Source of the DNA: CAZSHX01 sp964606895
GTDB taxonomy: Bacteria > Bacteroidota > Ignavibacteria > Kapaibacteriales > UBA2268
DNA: 64,000 bases
Assembly: GCA_964606895.1 (NCBI GenBank)
Contig: CAZSHX010000005.1
Coordinates: 21,375-85,374, forward strand
Direction: 5' to 3'
The translations under genes and the position numbers were made by a program. The first letter of the stretch is position 1. Each line of letters opens with the position of its first letter. Below, one piece after another: positions 24,597 to 33,818 of the stretch. The notes under the pieces were generated by a model. That model was given only the letters and a program-made list of their open reading frames with translations. It did no database searches and was not told the DNA's origin.

Positions 24597-25475
24597 ATGA
24601 AAAACTCATTTCTTTACATCGCAATTTTCCTCTTTTCTGCCTCGCTATATTCGGCAGAGCCGCTGGTTAAATTCTATCTGAATGATGGAAGTACAAAGCA
24701 GTATAATCTCAGCGAGATTGACAGCTTGTTAGTTATTGACAAAAAGAATAATTATGTGTTGAGAATTCATTACGATGATTCGCTTATCGCATATTACCCG
24801 ACTGAAATCATCGGTAGCATCAAATTTGAAAATGATTCTTTAAATGTTTACATCTTTTCGTATCCCAAACCTTACAAAATAAGCTGTATTGACAGCCTCA
24901 TCTTTTACATAGACCTATGGCAACCCCTCACAATAGGCTCGCAGGTCTGGATGCTTAAAAATCTTAATGTTGACCATTACAGGAATGGAGAATCTATTCC
25001 GGAAGTGCAAGATACCACATCATGGTCTAATCTAACAACAGGTGCATGGTGCTTTTACAATAATGACTCAGCAATGGAAGATATATATGGCAAATTATAC
25101 AATTGGGGTGCCGTGAAAGACCCGCGAGGATTGGCACCATCTGGCTGGCAGGTACCGTCCGATGCAGAATGGGCAACTCTAACAACATATCTCGGTGGTG
25201 AAAGTATTGCTGGAGAAAAGTTGAAAGAGACAGGAACGAGCCACTGGATTCGTGACAACACAGGAGCGACTAACTCAAGCGGCTTTTCCGCCCTACCCGG
25301 GGCCTTACGCAACTACATTGGAGCATACAACTATATAGAATTCAATGGCTATTGGTGGTCTTCTACGGAGTACAATACTTCAAAGGCTTGGTACAGGTCA
25401 TTGAGCTGGTATGACGCATTCATCTACAGATCCTACTTCAATAAGGTTTACGGTTTTTCCGTTCGTTGTGTTTAA
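24597..25475 (+). CDS. FISUMP-domain secreted protein, paralogue 1
   Basis: 292 residues. Signal peptide (1-20), then a domain of about 90 residues (LVKFYLNDGSTKQYNLSEIDSL... IIGSIKFENDSLNVY) almost identical in the three paralogues of the window, then a FISUMP domain (Fibrobacter succinogenes major paralogous domain, C-type-lectin/FGE-like fold; WMLKNLNVDHYRNG, LYNWGAVKDPRGLAPSGWQV). The C-terminal 60 residues, between GFSALP and GFSVRCV, are rich in Tyr, Trp, Ser and Asn and differ strongly from the paralogues while WWSSTE and AW anchors stay. This is the layout of variable proteins of diversity-generating retroelements. Probable surface ligand-binding protein. Confidence 0.85.
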   Translation: MKNSFLYIAIFLFSASLYSAEPLVKFYLNDGSTKQYNLSEIDSLLVIDKKNNYVLRIHYDDSLIAYYPTEIIGSIKFENDSLNVYIFSYPKPYKISCIDSLIFYIDLWQPLTIGSQVWMLKNLNVDHYRNGESIPEVQDTTSWSNLTTGAWCFYNNDSAMEDIYGKLYNWGAVKDPRGLAPSGWQVPSDAEWATLTTYLGGESIAGEKLKETGTSHWIRDNTGATNSSGFSALPGALRNYIGAYNYIEFNGYWWSSTEYNTSKAWYRSLSWYDAFIYRSYFNKVYGFSVRCV

Positions 25476-25613
25476 GATGGGAAGTAATTAGTTATTAATG
25501 AAGAATAAATATTTTTTTAGTTAAAGCTAAATTCATGCAAAATATTGCTTGTTTTATTGTAATTAATTCCATATTTTAGTCTATATTTTATAATTATATA
25601 AAGGAAATTTCCT

Positions 25614-26831
25614 ATGATTAGATATGCAGTTTCTTTTCTGTCCTTTGTGATGATATTTTCCATACTTGTTATTGGAGGATGTACAATGCAGGATACTACC
25701 CAATCACCCGTCGCCCCAAACGTGCAGGAACAAATTAGATTCGTTGACAATCAGTACGTTGTTACTTTGTCGGATGCTTCGGTCTCGGGCATACAGTCAG
25801 CCTCAGGCGTAAGGTCTGTTATTTCAAAACTATTTCAGAGCTATGGCATCAGTGAGAATAATCTTGTGTTTGTTTACGAAGCCGCGATAAAAGGCTTTTG
25901 TGCAAAGCTAACACCAACTGAAGTAGGAATGATTTCCAAAGACTCCCGCGTTTCTTTAGTTGAGCAGGATCAGTATATTCAATTGGAAAAACCGATTTTA
26001 TCTTACTACAACTCTAAGGAAAGCCAAATTCAGACTCAAGGTCAGAATTGGGGTGTGAATTATGTCGGGGCAAATATTTCTACCGATTATTCAAATTCAT
26101 CACGTGTTGCATGGATAATTGATACGGGAATTGACCAAGACTGGGGAACAGCCGGCGAGCTCAACATTCAAACTGCCCAATGTACTACTTTTGTCAGCGG
26201 TGAAACCTGGTCCGACCAAAATGGACACGGAACGCACGTTTCGGGTATTATCGGTGCCAAAAACAATAGTATTGGTTCTGTTGGAGTTGCACCCGGAGCT
26301 AAAGTTGCCGCTGTAAAAGTTTTGGACTATTCAGGTTCCGGAACTTACTCTCAGGTTATTGCCGGAGTTAATTATGTTGCCACTGCCGCGGCAGACGGCG
26401 ATGTTGCAAATATGAGTTTAGGCGGTCCTTCGTATTCCACTTTGGATAATGCAGTAATTAATGCTTCAACTTACGGCGGAAAACATATCAGGTTCTGCTT
26501 AGCGGCAGGGAATGATGGAAGAGATGCAAGCAGGTTTTCTCCTGCAAGAGCAAACGGCACGTATTTATTTACTATATCAGCATTTGACAATACCGGACGA
26601 TTTGCTTCTTTTTCGAATTACGGAAATCCACCGGTTGATTTTTCAGCACCCGGAGTCAATATTTTGTCAACTGTTTTATATGACAGCAACCCCAATACTG
26701 ATTCATGGAGCGGCACTTCAATGGCAACACCGTTCGCTGTCGGCATTTATTATGCAACCGGAACAATTAACTGGAGCGGGAATGTAACCCGCGACAGGGA
26801 CAGAACACCGGACAAAAAAGTTCATTTTTAA
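25614..26831 (+). CDS. Subtilisin-like (S8) serine protease, lipoprotein, shortened C-terminus
   Basis: 405 residues. Lipoprotein-type signal (VIGGCTMQ, Cys about 23), an I9-like propeptide (about 40-125), then the S8 catalytic domain with Asp170 (WIIDTGID), His205 (NGHGTHVSG) and Ser369 (SGTSMATP). The protein ends only 36 residues after the Ser: the usual PHVAG helix reads PFAVGIYYATG and the tail (RDRDRTPDKKVHF) is charged and not family-like. Terminator-promoter module copy C starts 19 bp after the stop, so the C-terminus may have been cut by its insertion. The catalytic triad is intact, so activity is still possible. An AAAGGAA stretch before ATG is a weak SD. Confidence 0.85.
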   Translation: MIRYAVSFLSFVMIFSILVIGGCTMQDTTQSPVAPNVQEQIRFVDNQYVVTLSDASVSGIQSASGVRSVISKLFQSYGISENNLVFVYEAAIKGFCAKLTPTEVGMISKDSRVSLVEQDQYIQLEKPILSYYNSKESQIQTQGQNWGVNYVGANISTDYSNSSRVAWIIDTGIDQDWGTAGELNIQTAQCTTFVSGETWSDQNGHGTHVSGIIGAKNNSIGSVGVAPGAKVAAVKVLDYSGSGTYSQVIAGVNYVATAAADGDVANMSLGGPSYSTLDNAVINASTYGGKHIRFCLAAGNDGRDASRFSPARANGTYLFTISAFDNTGRFASFSNYGNPPVDFSAPGVNILSTVLYDSNPNTDSWSGTSMATPFAVGIYYATGTINWSGNVTRDRDRTPDKKVHF

Positions 26832-26849
26832 GATAAAAATCAATATTCA

Positions 26850-26919
26850 TAAAAGCTGTCCCCAAAAAGGATAGCTTTTTTTTTGAGATGTTAGTTCTTT
26901 TTCGTAAATTGTATTTTGC
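26850..26919 (+). repeat. Terminator-promoter module, copy C
   Basis: Hairpin AAAAGCTGTCC/GGATAGCTTTTT (26850-26884), TTTG at 26882-26885, 19 bp, TAAATTGT at 26905-26912. The next gene begins 178 bp downstream, so its leader is long or this copy is idle. Confidence 0.7.
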
Positions 26920-27096
26920 AAGATTTGTTGTCTGAACGTTGATATTTATGGTCAGAACAATTTTTCTATGCCCTTAAATGTTGAATTCTTAATGTGTGGT
27001 ATCAGGAGTTCTTGTAGCCTCACTAAATGCTTTTTTTGGATTAATTTAGAAAAATCATGTTTAATTTACTAATTATTAATAAATTCGGTTTATGAA

Positions 27097-27675
27097 ATGA
27101 AAAATTTAGTTTTCTTGATTTTTTGCGTTATTTTGCTCGTCTCATGCGGCAATGATTCGGGGACAAATGCAGATGATTATAATTCAGGGGGGGATTTGTT
27201 CCCAATAAAGCTTGGAAATTTTTGGAATTATTACAAGGAATCCGAAGGTTTTGAAGCCACTCTTACAATCACAGAAGCTGCAGTTGTCTTTGTTTGGGAC
27301 GGTATGGCAAATTCCACGAGGATGTCCTCTGATGCCCAAAGGACTGACGGTTCCGGTTCAGCGAGTATTTTCGATCTTGGCAATAGAGAGCTATCCAAGC
27401 AATCTAATGGGGTCTATGTCGGTGCATATAAATCAGATAAAATTCAAACTATATATTTTCTTCCGAACCAGCCAACTGTTGGTACGGATTCTTATGGCAA
27501 CACATGGTCAAAGGTTGAGTCCATCGTAACAAAAAAAGGTACTTACAAATATTGCTGGAAATGTACTCTTGGCGGCTCATTAAGCGGCTATATGATTTTT
27601 AAAAAAGGTGTCGGAGTGGTTTACGCCAATAATATTGCGAGCAACATAGACCTTGAAAGCTATACACTGAAGTAA
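27097..27675 (+). CDS. Small lipoprotein, hypothetical
   Basis: 192 residues. Lipobox at the N-terminus (LIFCVILLVSCGNDSG, Cys17), then the motif LFPIKLGNFWNYY, common at the start of uncharacterised Bacteroidota/Chlorobiota lipoproteins, followed by a beta-rich domain (about 50-190) with no catalytic motif. Function unknown. A perfect 11-bp inverted repeat lies just downstream (27699-27728). Confidence 0.75.
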   Translation: MKNLVFLIFCVILLVSCGNDSGTNADDYNSGGDLFPIKLGNFWNYYKESEGFEATLTITEAAVVFVWDGMANSTRMSSDAQRTDGSGSASIFDLGNRELSKQSNGVYVGAYKSDKIQTIYFLPNQPTVGTDSYGNTWSKVESIVTKKGTYKYCWKCTLGGSLSGYMIFKKGVGVVYANNIASNIDLESYTLK

Positions 27676-27698
27676 GCTTATTAATTTCAGATATTCTT

Positions 27699-27728
27699 CT
27701 TCTGTCAGGTGTCACAGCCTGACAGAAG
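27699..27728. repeat. Perfect 11-bp inverted repeat
   Basis: CTTCTGTCAGG (27699-27709) pairs perfectly with CCTGACAGAAG (27718-27728), between the lipoprotein and FISUMP paralogue 2. No T-run follows, so a terminator is doubtful. CTGTCAG also occurs in the inverted repeats at 11.3-11.45 kb. Confidence 0.6.
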
Positions 27729-27771
27729 GAAATTATACGACAGAAGTATTATCCTGCCGAAAGGAAAGAAC

Positions 27772-28689
27772 ATGAAAAACTCATTTCTTTACATCGCCAT
27801 TTTCTTTTGCTATGCTGTGCTTTATTCCGCCGAGCCGCTGGTGAAATTCTATCTGAATGATGGAAACTCGAAGCAGTATAATCTCAGCGAGATTGACAGC
27901 TTGGGAGTTATTGATAAAAAGAATAATTATGTGATGAGAATTCATTACGATGATACGCTTATCGCATATTATCCGACTGAAATCATCGGAAGTATCAAAT
28001 TTGAAAATGATTCTTTAAATGTTTACATCTTTTCGTATCCCAAACCATACTTACTAAGTGCAATTGATAGCTTAATCTTTTATATTGACCAATATCAACC
28101 CCTAACAATCGGCTCTCAGGTATGGATGCTTAAGAACCTTAATGTTGACCATTACAGAAATGGTGATTCCATACCACATATAACAGATCCTTCAAAATGG
28201 GCGCAAGAACTTGGTACATGGTGCTATTACAATAATGACCCTTCAATTGGAGTTATTAACGGAAAACTATACAACTGGTACGCAGTAAACGACCCTCGTG
28301 GATTAGCACCCGTTGGTTGGGATGTCCCTACAGATTCAGAATGGAAAGTATTAGTAATCTATTTAGGTATGTCGAAAACTGAAGCTGATTCTCTCGGAGA
28401 GCGAGGAAATGATGAAGGAGGAAAGATGAAAGAGATAGGAGAAGAACATTGGAAAAACCCAAATATTGGTGCAACAAATACAAGTGGTTTTTCTGCTCTT
28501 CCGAGCGGCATTTGTGACAACTACCAATCTGCAACCTTTTTAGGATACTATGGGTTTTGGTGGACCTCAACAGATTATCACACAGATTTCGCATGGAGGA
28601 GAGTTTTGGGCAATTATTCAACCAAAGTTTTTAGGACAGGTCAAGGTAAGTTTAACGGTCTATCTGTTCGTTGTATCAAAAATAAATAA
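27772..28689 (+). CDS. FISUMP-domain secreted protein, paralogue 2
   Basis: 305 residues from ATG 27772; the frame continues upstream to 27709, but the N-terminus from 27772 (MKNSFLYIAIFF) equals those of the paralogues. Signal peptide, constant N-terminal domain, FISUMP core (WMLKNLNVDHYRNG, LYNWYAVNDPRGLAPVGWDV), and variable C-terminus between GFSALPSG and GLSVRCIKNK. Unlike paralogue 1 it lacks the upstream terminator-promoter module, but it shares its 3' flank with paralogue 3. Predicted surface-exposed or secreted. Confidence 0.85.
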   Translation: MKNSFLYIAIFFCYAVLYSAEPLVKFYLNDGNSKQYNLSEIDSLGVIDKKNNYVMRIHYDDTLIAYYPTEIIGSIKFENDSLNVYIFSYPKPYLLSAIDSLIFYIDQYQPLTIGSQVWMLKNLNVDHYRNGDSIPHITDPSKWAQELGTWCYYNNDPSIGVINGKLYNWYAVNDPRGLAPVGWDVPTDSEWKVLVIYLGMSKTEADSLGERGNDEGGKMKEIGEEHWKNPNIGATNTSGFSALPSGICDNYQSATFLGYYGFWWTSTDYHTDFAWRRVLGNYSTKVFRTGQGKFNGLSVRCIKNK

Positions 28690-28830
28690 ATATCTATTTG
28701 AATCTTTCATATATTTTATTTTATAAGTCCTGCGTCTGAACGATGCAGGACTTTTGTTTTATAAATCTCCCGCCTGTTTTATCATTTCAAAATAAATTTA
28801 TATCGTTTCTGACTTAATTTTTGTGTGATC
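28687..28830 (+). repeat. Conserved 3' flank of FISUMP paralogue 2
   Basis: About 140 bp clearly homologous to 42006-42149 (inverted) after FISUMP paralogue 3, including TTTGAATCTTTCATA, a 9-bp hairpin and TTTCAAAATAAATT. Homology stretches beyond any terminator, so the gene and its flank were copied together. Confidence 0.75.
28725..28760 (+). terminator. Hairpin terminator of FISUMP paralogue 2
   Basis: AAGTCCTGC (28725-28733) pairs perfectly with GCAGGACTT (28745-28753), 11-nt loop, followed by TTGTTTT. Confidence 0.75.
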
Positions 28831-28899
28831 TTTTTTTGCGAATGAAGAATATAGATAATTGATTCTTTGCAACTTTTAACAAGTGAATCCGTTATAACA

Positions 28900-28937
28900 A
28901 ACAACTTTCAGGAAAACACCGGAAAGTTGTTTTTTTT
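28900..28937 (+). terminator. Strong intrinsic terminator with no gene upstream
   Basis: AACAACTTTC (28900-28909) pairs perfectly with GAAAGTTGTT (28922-28931), followed by T8. It is the second terminator after paralogue 2 with no ORF between them; it may end a small RNA or be a backup terminator. The stretch 28831-28899 holds nothing else I can name. Confidence 0.75.
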
Positions 28938-29072
28938 AATTTAGAAAAGTTCAACATTACATTTTGAAAATTATTTTTGCGTCCTTTTGCCGCGTTGTGT
29001 TTCTTACACTTCGAGTTACATAGCAAAAATGATTTTTGAGATTTTGAAAAGTTAAATAATTGCATAAAATAT

Positions 29073-31352
29073 ATGAAGATTAAAATTCAATTTTTATACC
29101 TGCTTGTTTTGGTTTTTACTGTTTTTTCGGCTCGTGCCAACAATCTTCTGAGCGACGAAGCTTCGCTGAGCGGATTCGTCAAGGCAGAGGAAACCGAAGA
29201 AACGTTAATCGGTGCGTCGGTCTATATTCCATCCATCAAAAAGGGAGCATACACCAATAAAAGCGGTTTTTTCTCGATAACGGCTATTACTCCCGGCGAA
29301 TATGTTGTGAAAATTTCAAGTGTAGGATGTGCACCGATTGAAAAGAAATTGAAATTCAAAAAAAGCCAGCAATTGAGAGAAACATTTTTCCTTACCGAAA
29401 ATTCTGTTTCAACAGGAGAAGTTTCGGTTGAAGCCGAAAGAGAAGTTGAAAAAAGAGAAATTTCAATCAGCCGAATTAATATTCCCATTAAACAGATAAA
29501 AGAAATCAGAATTGCCGGCGAATCTGACGTTTTCAGAACTTTACAGCTTTTGCCCGGAGTTCTGACTTCCTCGCAGATTTCAAGCGGATTGTATATCCGC
29601 GGTGGTTCGCCCGACCAGAATCTTGTTTTGATTGACGGTTCCACGGTTTATAATCCTTCTCATCTATTTGGTTTTATTTCAACTTTCAATTCTGATGCAA
29701 TCAAAGATGTCGAGCTGATTAAAGGCGGATATCCGGCTGAGTATGGAAGCAGATTGTCATCAGTAATAAACATTACCCAGAAAGACGGAAACAGAAGTCA
29801 CGTTGAGGGCATTGGCTCGATTGGTTTGATTTCTTCCAAACTATCGCTTGATGGTCCAATTGGAAATGGTTCTTGGTTTATCGGCGGAAGAAGAACATAT
29901 TTTGACTTAATAAAAAATATTCTGCCAAATGACCCCGAAAATCCAATTCCGGATTTTGGTTTTTATGATATTAATGCAAAGGTTACCCAGACTTTATCCA
30001 AAAATGACCAGATGTTTTTCAGCGGATTTATGAGCAAAGATAATTTTGATTACAGCGGACTTGGGCTGAAAACTAATTTATACATGGGAAACAAAACCGG
30101 CTCTCTGCGTTGGACTCATATTTTTGGCGATAATTTATTTTCTGTTTTAAACCTTTCGGGAAGTAACTATACTAATGGTTTGACTCAGGACCTGACCGGA
30201 TACAAAACAAGCATGGAAAACTCCATTACAGATTATACACTTAAAGGTAACCTTGAATGGTTCACTACTGAAAAACTTACGATTATAACAGGATTTGAAG
30301 CCAGCAATTTTATTTTCGGTTATAACCAGAATTTTTCCGGCAGTGATGCACCCACACCGAAAGGCACAAACGACGGAAGCAAAACTAATATGCTTTATCA
30401 GGACTGGACATATTCGCTTTTCGGTTCGGGGAATTACCGAATAACCGAACTTCTGTCTTTGCAGGGCGGATTGAGGGTTAATTACTGGGATTTCTCGAAA
30501 TATGCAACGTATGACCCCAGGGTTGCAATTCGCTGGCAGGCACAGGAGAATATTTCAATAAAAGCCTCTTGGGGAATGTTTCATCAGTACCTGAGATTAG
30601 CCGGATTCGAGAATTTTTCGTTGTTTGATACATGGCTTCCAACAGACAAAACAGTTCAGCCGGCTCAGGCAAACCATTATATTCTTAGTATGGAAACAAC
30701 TCCTTTTGACGACATAACTTTGAATGTAGATTTATACTATAAAGACCTGATGAACATCAGCGAGATGAACACAAAAGCCTTCACCGGAAAAAAGGTTTCT
30801 GATTTGTTTTTCAGCGGAAACGGCAAAGCTTACGGACTTGAACTGTTCATCCAGAAAAAAGTCGGCAAACTTGCAGGATGGATAGGCTACGGACTTGGTT
30901 TTGTTTATGCAAAGTTTGACAGTATCAACAATGGTGCTCAGTTTCGTCCGAAATATGACAGAAGGCATGATTTGAAGATAGTTCTTCAGTACGAGTTGAG
31001 TAAAAAATGGAGTTTAGGTGCCACATTTTTATTCCAGAGCGGACAGTCCTACACCGGAGCAACTTCAAGATTTCAAATTGAACTGCCTGACCAAAATCTG
31101 GGACGAGGGAAAATTATACCTTCACAAAGGTTTGGTCTGAGACTTCCTGCATCGCATCAATTAAATTTAAGCGGAAGTTACAATACTACTTTATTTGGCG
31201 AGCCATTCAGAATTATTCTGGATATTTTCAATGTTTATTCAAGAAGAGATATTCTGATGAGATACTACGATGCAAGCATGGAGGAAACAAGTGTTAAGGA
31301 TGTTAAACTACTGCCAATCATACCAACATTATCTATTGAAATGAAATTTTAA
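29073..31352 (+). CDS. TonB-dependent outer-membrane receptor
   Basis: 759 residues: signal peptide (1-22), a carboxypeptidase-D-regulatory-like Ig domain (about 30-115, LSGFVKAEETEETLIGASVY), plug domain (about 120-235, with YIRGGSPDQNLVLIDGSTVY and ELIKGGYPAEYGSRLSSVI), and a C-terminal beta-barrel. It imports a ligand across the outer membrane using TonB energy; the ligand is not predictable. It lacks SusC-specific length (about 1000) and is paired with a DUF4249 lipoprotein 13 bp downstream, a frequent combination in Bacteroidota. Confidence 0.92.
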   Translation: MKIKIQFLYLLVLVFTVFSARANNLLSDEASLSGFVKAEETEETLIGASVYIPSIKKGAYTNKSGFFSITAITPGEYVVKISSVGCAPIEKKLKFKKSQQLRETFFLTENSVSTGEVSVEAEREVEKREISISRINIPIKQIKEIRIAGESDVFRTLQLLPGVLTSSQISSGLYIRGGSPDQNLVLIDGSTVYNPSHLFGFISTFNSDAIKDVELIKGGYPAEYGSRLSSVINITQKDGNRSHVEGIGSIGLISSKLSLDGPIGNGSWFIGGRRTYFDLIKNILPNDPENPIPDFGFYDINAKVTQTLSKNDQMFFSGFMSKDNFDYSGLGLKTNLYMGNKTGSLRWTHIFGDNLFSVLNLSGSNYTNGLTQDLTGYKTSMENSITDYTLKGNLEWFTTEKLTIITGFEASNFIFGYNQNFSGSDAPTPKGTNDGSKTNMLYQDWTYSLFGSGNYRITELLSLQGGLRVNYWDFSKYATYDPRVAIRWQAQENISIKASWGMFHQYLRLAGFENFSLFDTWLPTDKTVQPAQANHYILSMETTPFDDITLNVDLYYKDLMNISEMNTKAFTGKKVSDLFFSGNGKAYGLELFIQKKVGKLAGWIGYGLGFVYAKFDSINNGAQFRPKYDRRHDLKIVLQYELSKKWSLGATFLFQSGQSYTGATSRFQIELPDQNLGRGKIIPSQRFGLRLPASHQLNLSGSYNTTLFGEPFRIILDIFNVYSRRDILMRYYDASMEETSVKDVKLLPIIPTLSIEMKF

Positions 31353-31365
31353 GGGATCGGGAAAA

Positions 31366-32244
31366 ATGATGAAAAACAAAATAACAATATTCGGCTCAAT
31401 GTTAATAATGCTTTTGATGCATCTTCTCACATCCTGCGAAGATGCACCTCCAACAGAGTATGTTCCGGAGCATTATGTTGAAGCTTTTATCTTGGTTGGG
31501 GAACCGATTGCAGGTATCCGGGTTTATCTGACACAGCCCACCACCTCAAAATACAGCGATTCAATTGCAGTGATAAGAGATGCCGACATTAGAATTATTG
31601 ATGATAAAGACACAATGAAACTTGCTTTCAGAGAAAATCCGGGAATGGGATATTTCTATCCGGATACAAATTACAAGGTGAAACCCAACACTGACTACAA
31701 GCTAAGAGTTACTTTGAAGGACGGGAAAATTATTACAGGACAAACAAAAACTCTTGGTACAGTTAATTGGATAAATGAACCCAAAGATTATATGTATTTT
31801 CCCAAAGATACTCTGAATCCAAAGGCTATAGATTCAATCGCAATAAAATGGTCAAAAGTTCCAGGTATAGTTTTTTATATATTGAATGTCCGATGTCTGG
31901 ATACTCTTAATTATGGGAAATATCTGACTCCTGCAACTGATGAAATGAACAGAAGAACTTTCAATATATTTTATAGAGATAATGACAAGACTTACCGTGA
32001 ATTATCATCCATAAATTTTGTTGGGGATTCAACAACTCCTGTAGTCTGGATGGCTTTCAAATGGTTCGGAAAGCAGGAAGTAACAGTTTATGCACCTGAC
32101 AATAACTATTTGAAATGGTTCAAAAATCAAATGTTCTCCCAATATCATGACCCGCTGATGAATTCAGTGACAAATGCTATCGGAGTATTTGGTTCTGCAT
32201 CGGTAGTCAGGAAACAATGCTTCCTTGTCAAAAATCAACCATAG
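31366..32244 (+). CDS. DUF4249-like lipoprotein, partner of the TonB receptor
   Basis: 292 residues with a lipobox (MHLLTSCEDAPP, Cys about 24). The pattern VEAFILVGEPIAGIRVYLTQ near the N-terminus and NAIGVFGSASVV near the C-terminus are typical of DUF4249 proteins, which usually follow TonB receptors and may act as surface lids or ligand-binding partners. Cotranscribed with the receptor (13 bp gap). Its end is 9 bp from the convergent STAS gene. Confidence 0.82.
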   Translation: MMKNKITIFGSMLIMLLMHLLTSCEDAPPTEYVPEHYVEAFILVGEPIAGIRVYLTQPTTSKYSDSIAVIRDADIRIIDDKDTMKLAFRENPGMGYFYPDTNYKVKPNTDYKLRVTLKDGKIITGQTKTLGTVNWINEPKDYMYFPKDTLNPKAIDSIAIKWSKVPGIVFYILNVRCLDTLNYGKYLTPATDEMNRRTFNIFYRDNDKTYRELSSINFVGDSTTPVVWMAFKWFGKQEVTVYAPDNNYLKWFKNQMFSQYHDPLMNSVTNAIGVFGSASVVRKQCFLVKNQP

Positions 32245-32253
32245 ATCAAGTGT

Positions 32254-32598
32254 CTATTCTTCGTCAAAGCTTTGGATTGCTTCTTCAACACTCGGAAACA
32301 GTTCGAACAAATCTTCAATGTGCGAGATACTCAGCATTTTCAGAACAGATTCCTGAGCTCCGCAAATTATTATGGGCAGGTCATACTCGCTCATTTGTCT
32401 TTGGGCAAGAAGAAGAGCACCAAGACCGGAACTGTCAATATACTCAACGGTTGACAAGTCAATAATCAGACCTTCGATGTCCGGTTGTGTGATAATCAGT
32501 AGCTTTGCTTTAAGTTCTGCCGATACTTCGGAAGTCAACTTTTGATTCTTTAGAGTGAAAACTACTAAATTGTCTTTGTGTTCGAGAGAAAAATTCAT
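32254..32598 (-). CDS. STAS-domain protein (anti-sigma factor antagonist type)
   Basis: 114 residues, a single STAS domain as in SpoIIAA/RsbV. The phosphorylation loop is YIDSSGLGALL, with Ser57 as the probable phospho-site used by an HPK-like anti-sigma kinase. No kinase or phosphatase partner is adjacent, so it acts in trans in a partner-switching pathway or in cell polarity signalling. Confidence 0.9.
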   Translation of the reverse strand: MNFSLEHKDNLVVFTLKNQKLTSEVSAELKAKLLIITQPDIEGLIIDLSTVEYIDSSGLGALLLAQRQMSEYDLPIIICGAQESVLKMLSISHIEDLFELFPSVEEAIQSFDEE

Positions 32599-32663
32599 AT
32601 TTTTATAATTTATTAATTAATGATTCCAAATTCAGTTTTGTATAAATCTGTCTTTTTTCAAAT

Positions 32664-33695
32664 ATGAAATTAAAAAAAAGTATAGACATAAACAAATTAC
32701 TTATAATAAGATTAAGTTCAATGGGTGATATTATTCTGACTACTCCCGTCGTCAGAGTGCTGGAAACTGCCTTCCCCAACGCTGAAATTGATTTTCTTAC
32801 GTCATCGCAATTTACTGAAATATATAGATATAACCCATATTTGAATAATGTAATTGAATATGATAAATCAAAGAATATTCGTGAAAATGAGAAAATAAAG
32901 AATATTCTTTTTAATGGAAAAAAATATGATTTGATTGTTGACCTGCAAAATAATCTGAGGTCAAAAAATTATTCTTCAGAACTCTCGGATAATATTTTGA
33001 GAATCAAAAAAAACAGATTTCACAAACTTTCACTCGTTTACCTCAAAAAACCTGTACTGAAAAATTATTCTGTTGTTGAAAATTATTTCAATTCAATTGC
33101 TGAAATTGGAATAAAACCGGATAACAAAGGATTGGAAATTTGGACACCTCAGGAAAAAGCAGATGGTGTTTACTTGAAATCCATAAATTTCAAAAAAACA
33201 TCAATTGCAATAGCACCCGGAGCAAATCATTTTACAAAAAGATGGCTACCCGAAAGATTTGCAGAACTTGCCCGCAAATTGAAATCGGAACTTAATGTAA
33301 ACATCATTCTTCTTGGCGGAACTCAGGACAAAGACCTTTGCCGAAATATTAACGAAATGGCAGGAGGAAATCTTGAAGATTGTTCGGATTCAACTTCGAT
33401 TTTAGAAACTACTGAACAAATTGATAAATGCAATTTGCTTATTACCAATGACACAGGAGTTATGCACATTGCCGCTTCAAGACAAGTGCCGATTCTGGCA
33501 ATTTTCGGTTCAAGCGTCAAAGAACTTGGTTTTCTGCCATATAAAGTTCCATTTAAAATTATTGAAAAAGAAATGTCTTGCAGACCATGCAGTCACATAG
33601 GAAGAAGTTCCTGCCCCAAAAAACATTTTAACTGCATGAAAAATATTGATGTTGAAGATATATTTGAATATGCATTGAAGCTTATAGCAACTTAA
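32664..33695 (+). CDS. Glycosyltransferase family 9 (heptosyltransferase-like)
   Basis: 343 residues with GT-B fold. N-terminal IIRLSSMGDIILTTPVVRVL, YDLIVDLQNNLRS, then IAPGANHFTKRWLPERFAEL, ILLGGTQDKDLC, and LLITNDTGVMHIAASRQVPILAIFG are the standard landmarks of ADP-heptose:LPS heptosyltransferases (WaaC/WaaF group). It likely adds heptose or a related sugar to the lipopolysaccharide core. A Cys-rich stretch near the C-terminus (MSCRPCSHIGRSSCPKKHFN) is common in this subgroup. Confidence 0.9.
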   Translation: MKLKKSIDINKLLIIRLSSMGDIILTTPVVRVLETAFPNAEIDFLTSSQFTEIYRYNPYLNNVIEYDKSKNIRENEKIKNILFNGKKYDLIVDLQNNLRSKNYSSELSDNILRIKKNRFHKLSLVYLKKPVLKNYSVVENYFNSIAEIGIKPDNKGLEIWTPQEKADGVYLKSINFKKTSIAIAPGANHFTKRWLPERFAELARKLKSELNVNIILLGGTQDKDLCRNINEMAGGNLEDCSDSTSILETTEQIDKCNLLITNDTGVMHIAASRQVPILAIFGSSVKELGFLPYKVPFKIIEKEMSCRPCSHIGRSSCPKKHFNCMKNIDVEDIFEYALKLIAT

Positions 33696-33818
33696 TTTCC
33701 ACTTTTTTTTAGAAAATCGGAATAAATTATCCGTATTCATTAAATATTTGATAATTATTACCGAAAACAAATATTTACAAACTCAGTTTTTTGAATAAGA
33801 TTTTTTGATGGAGAAATT

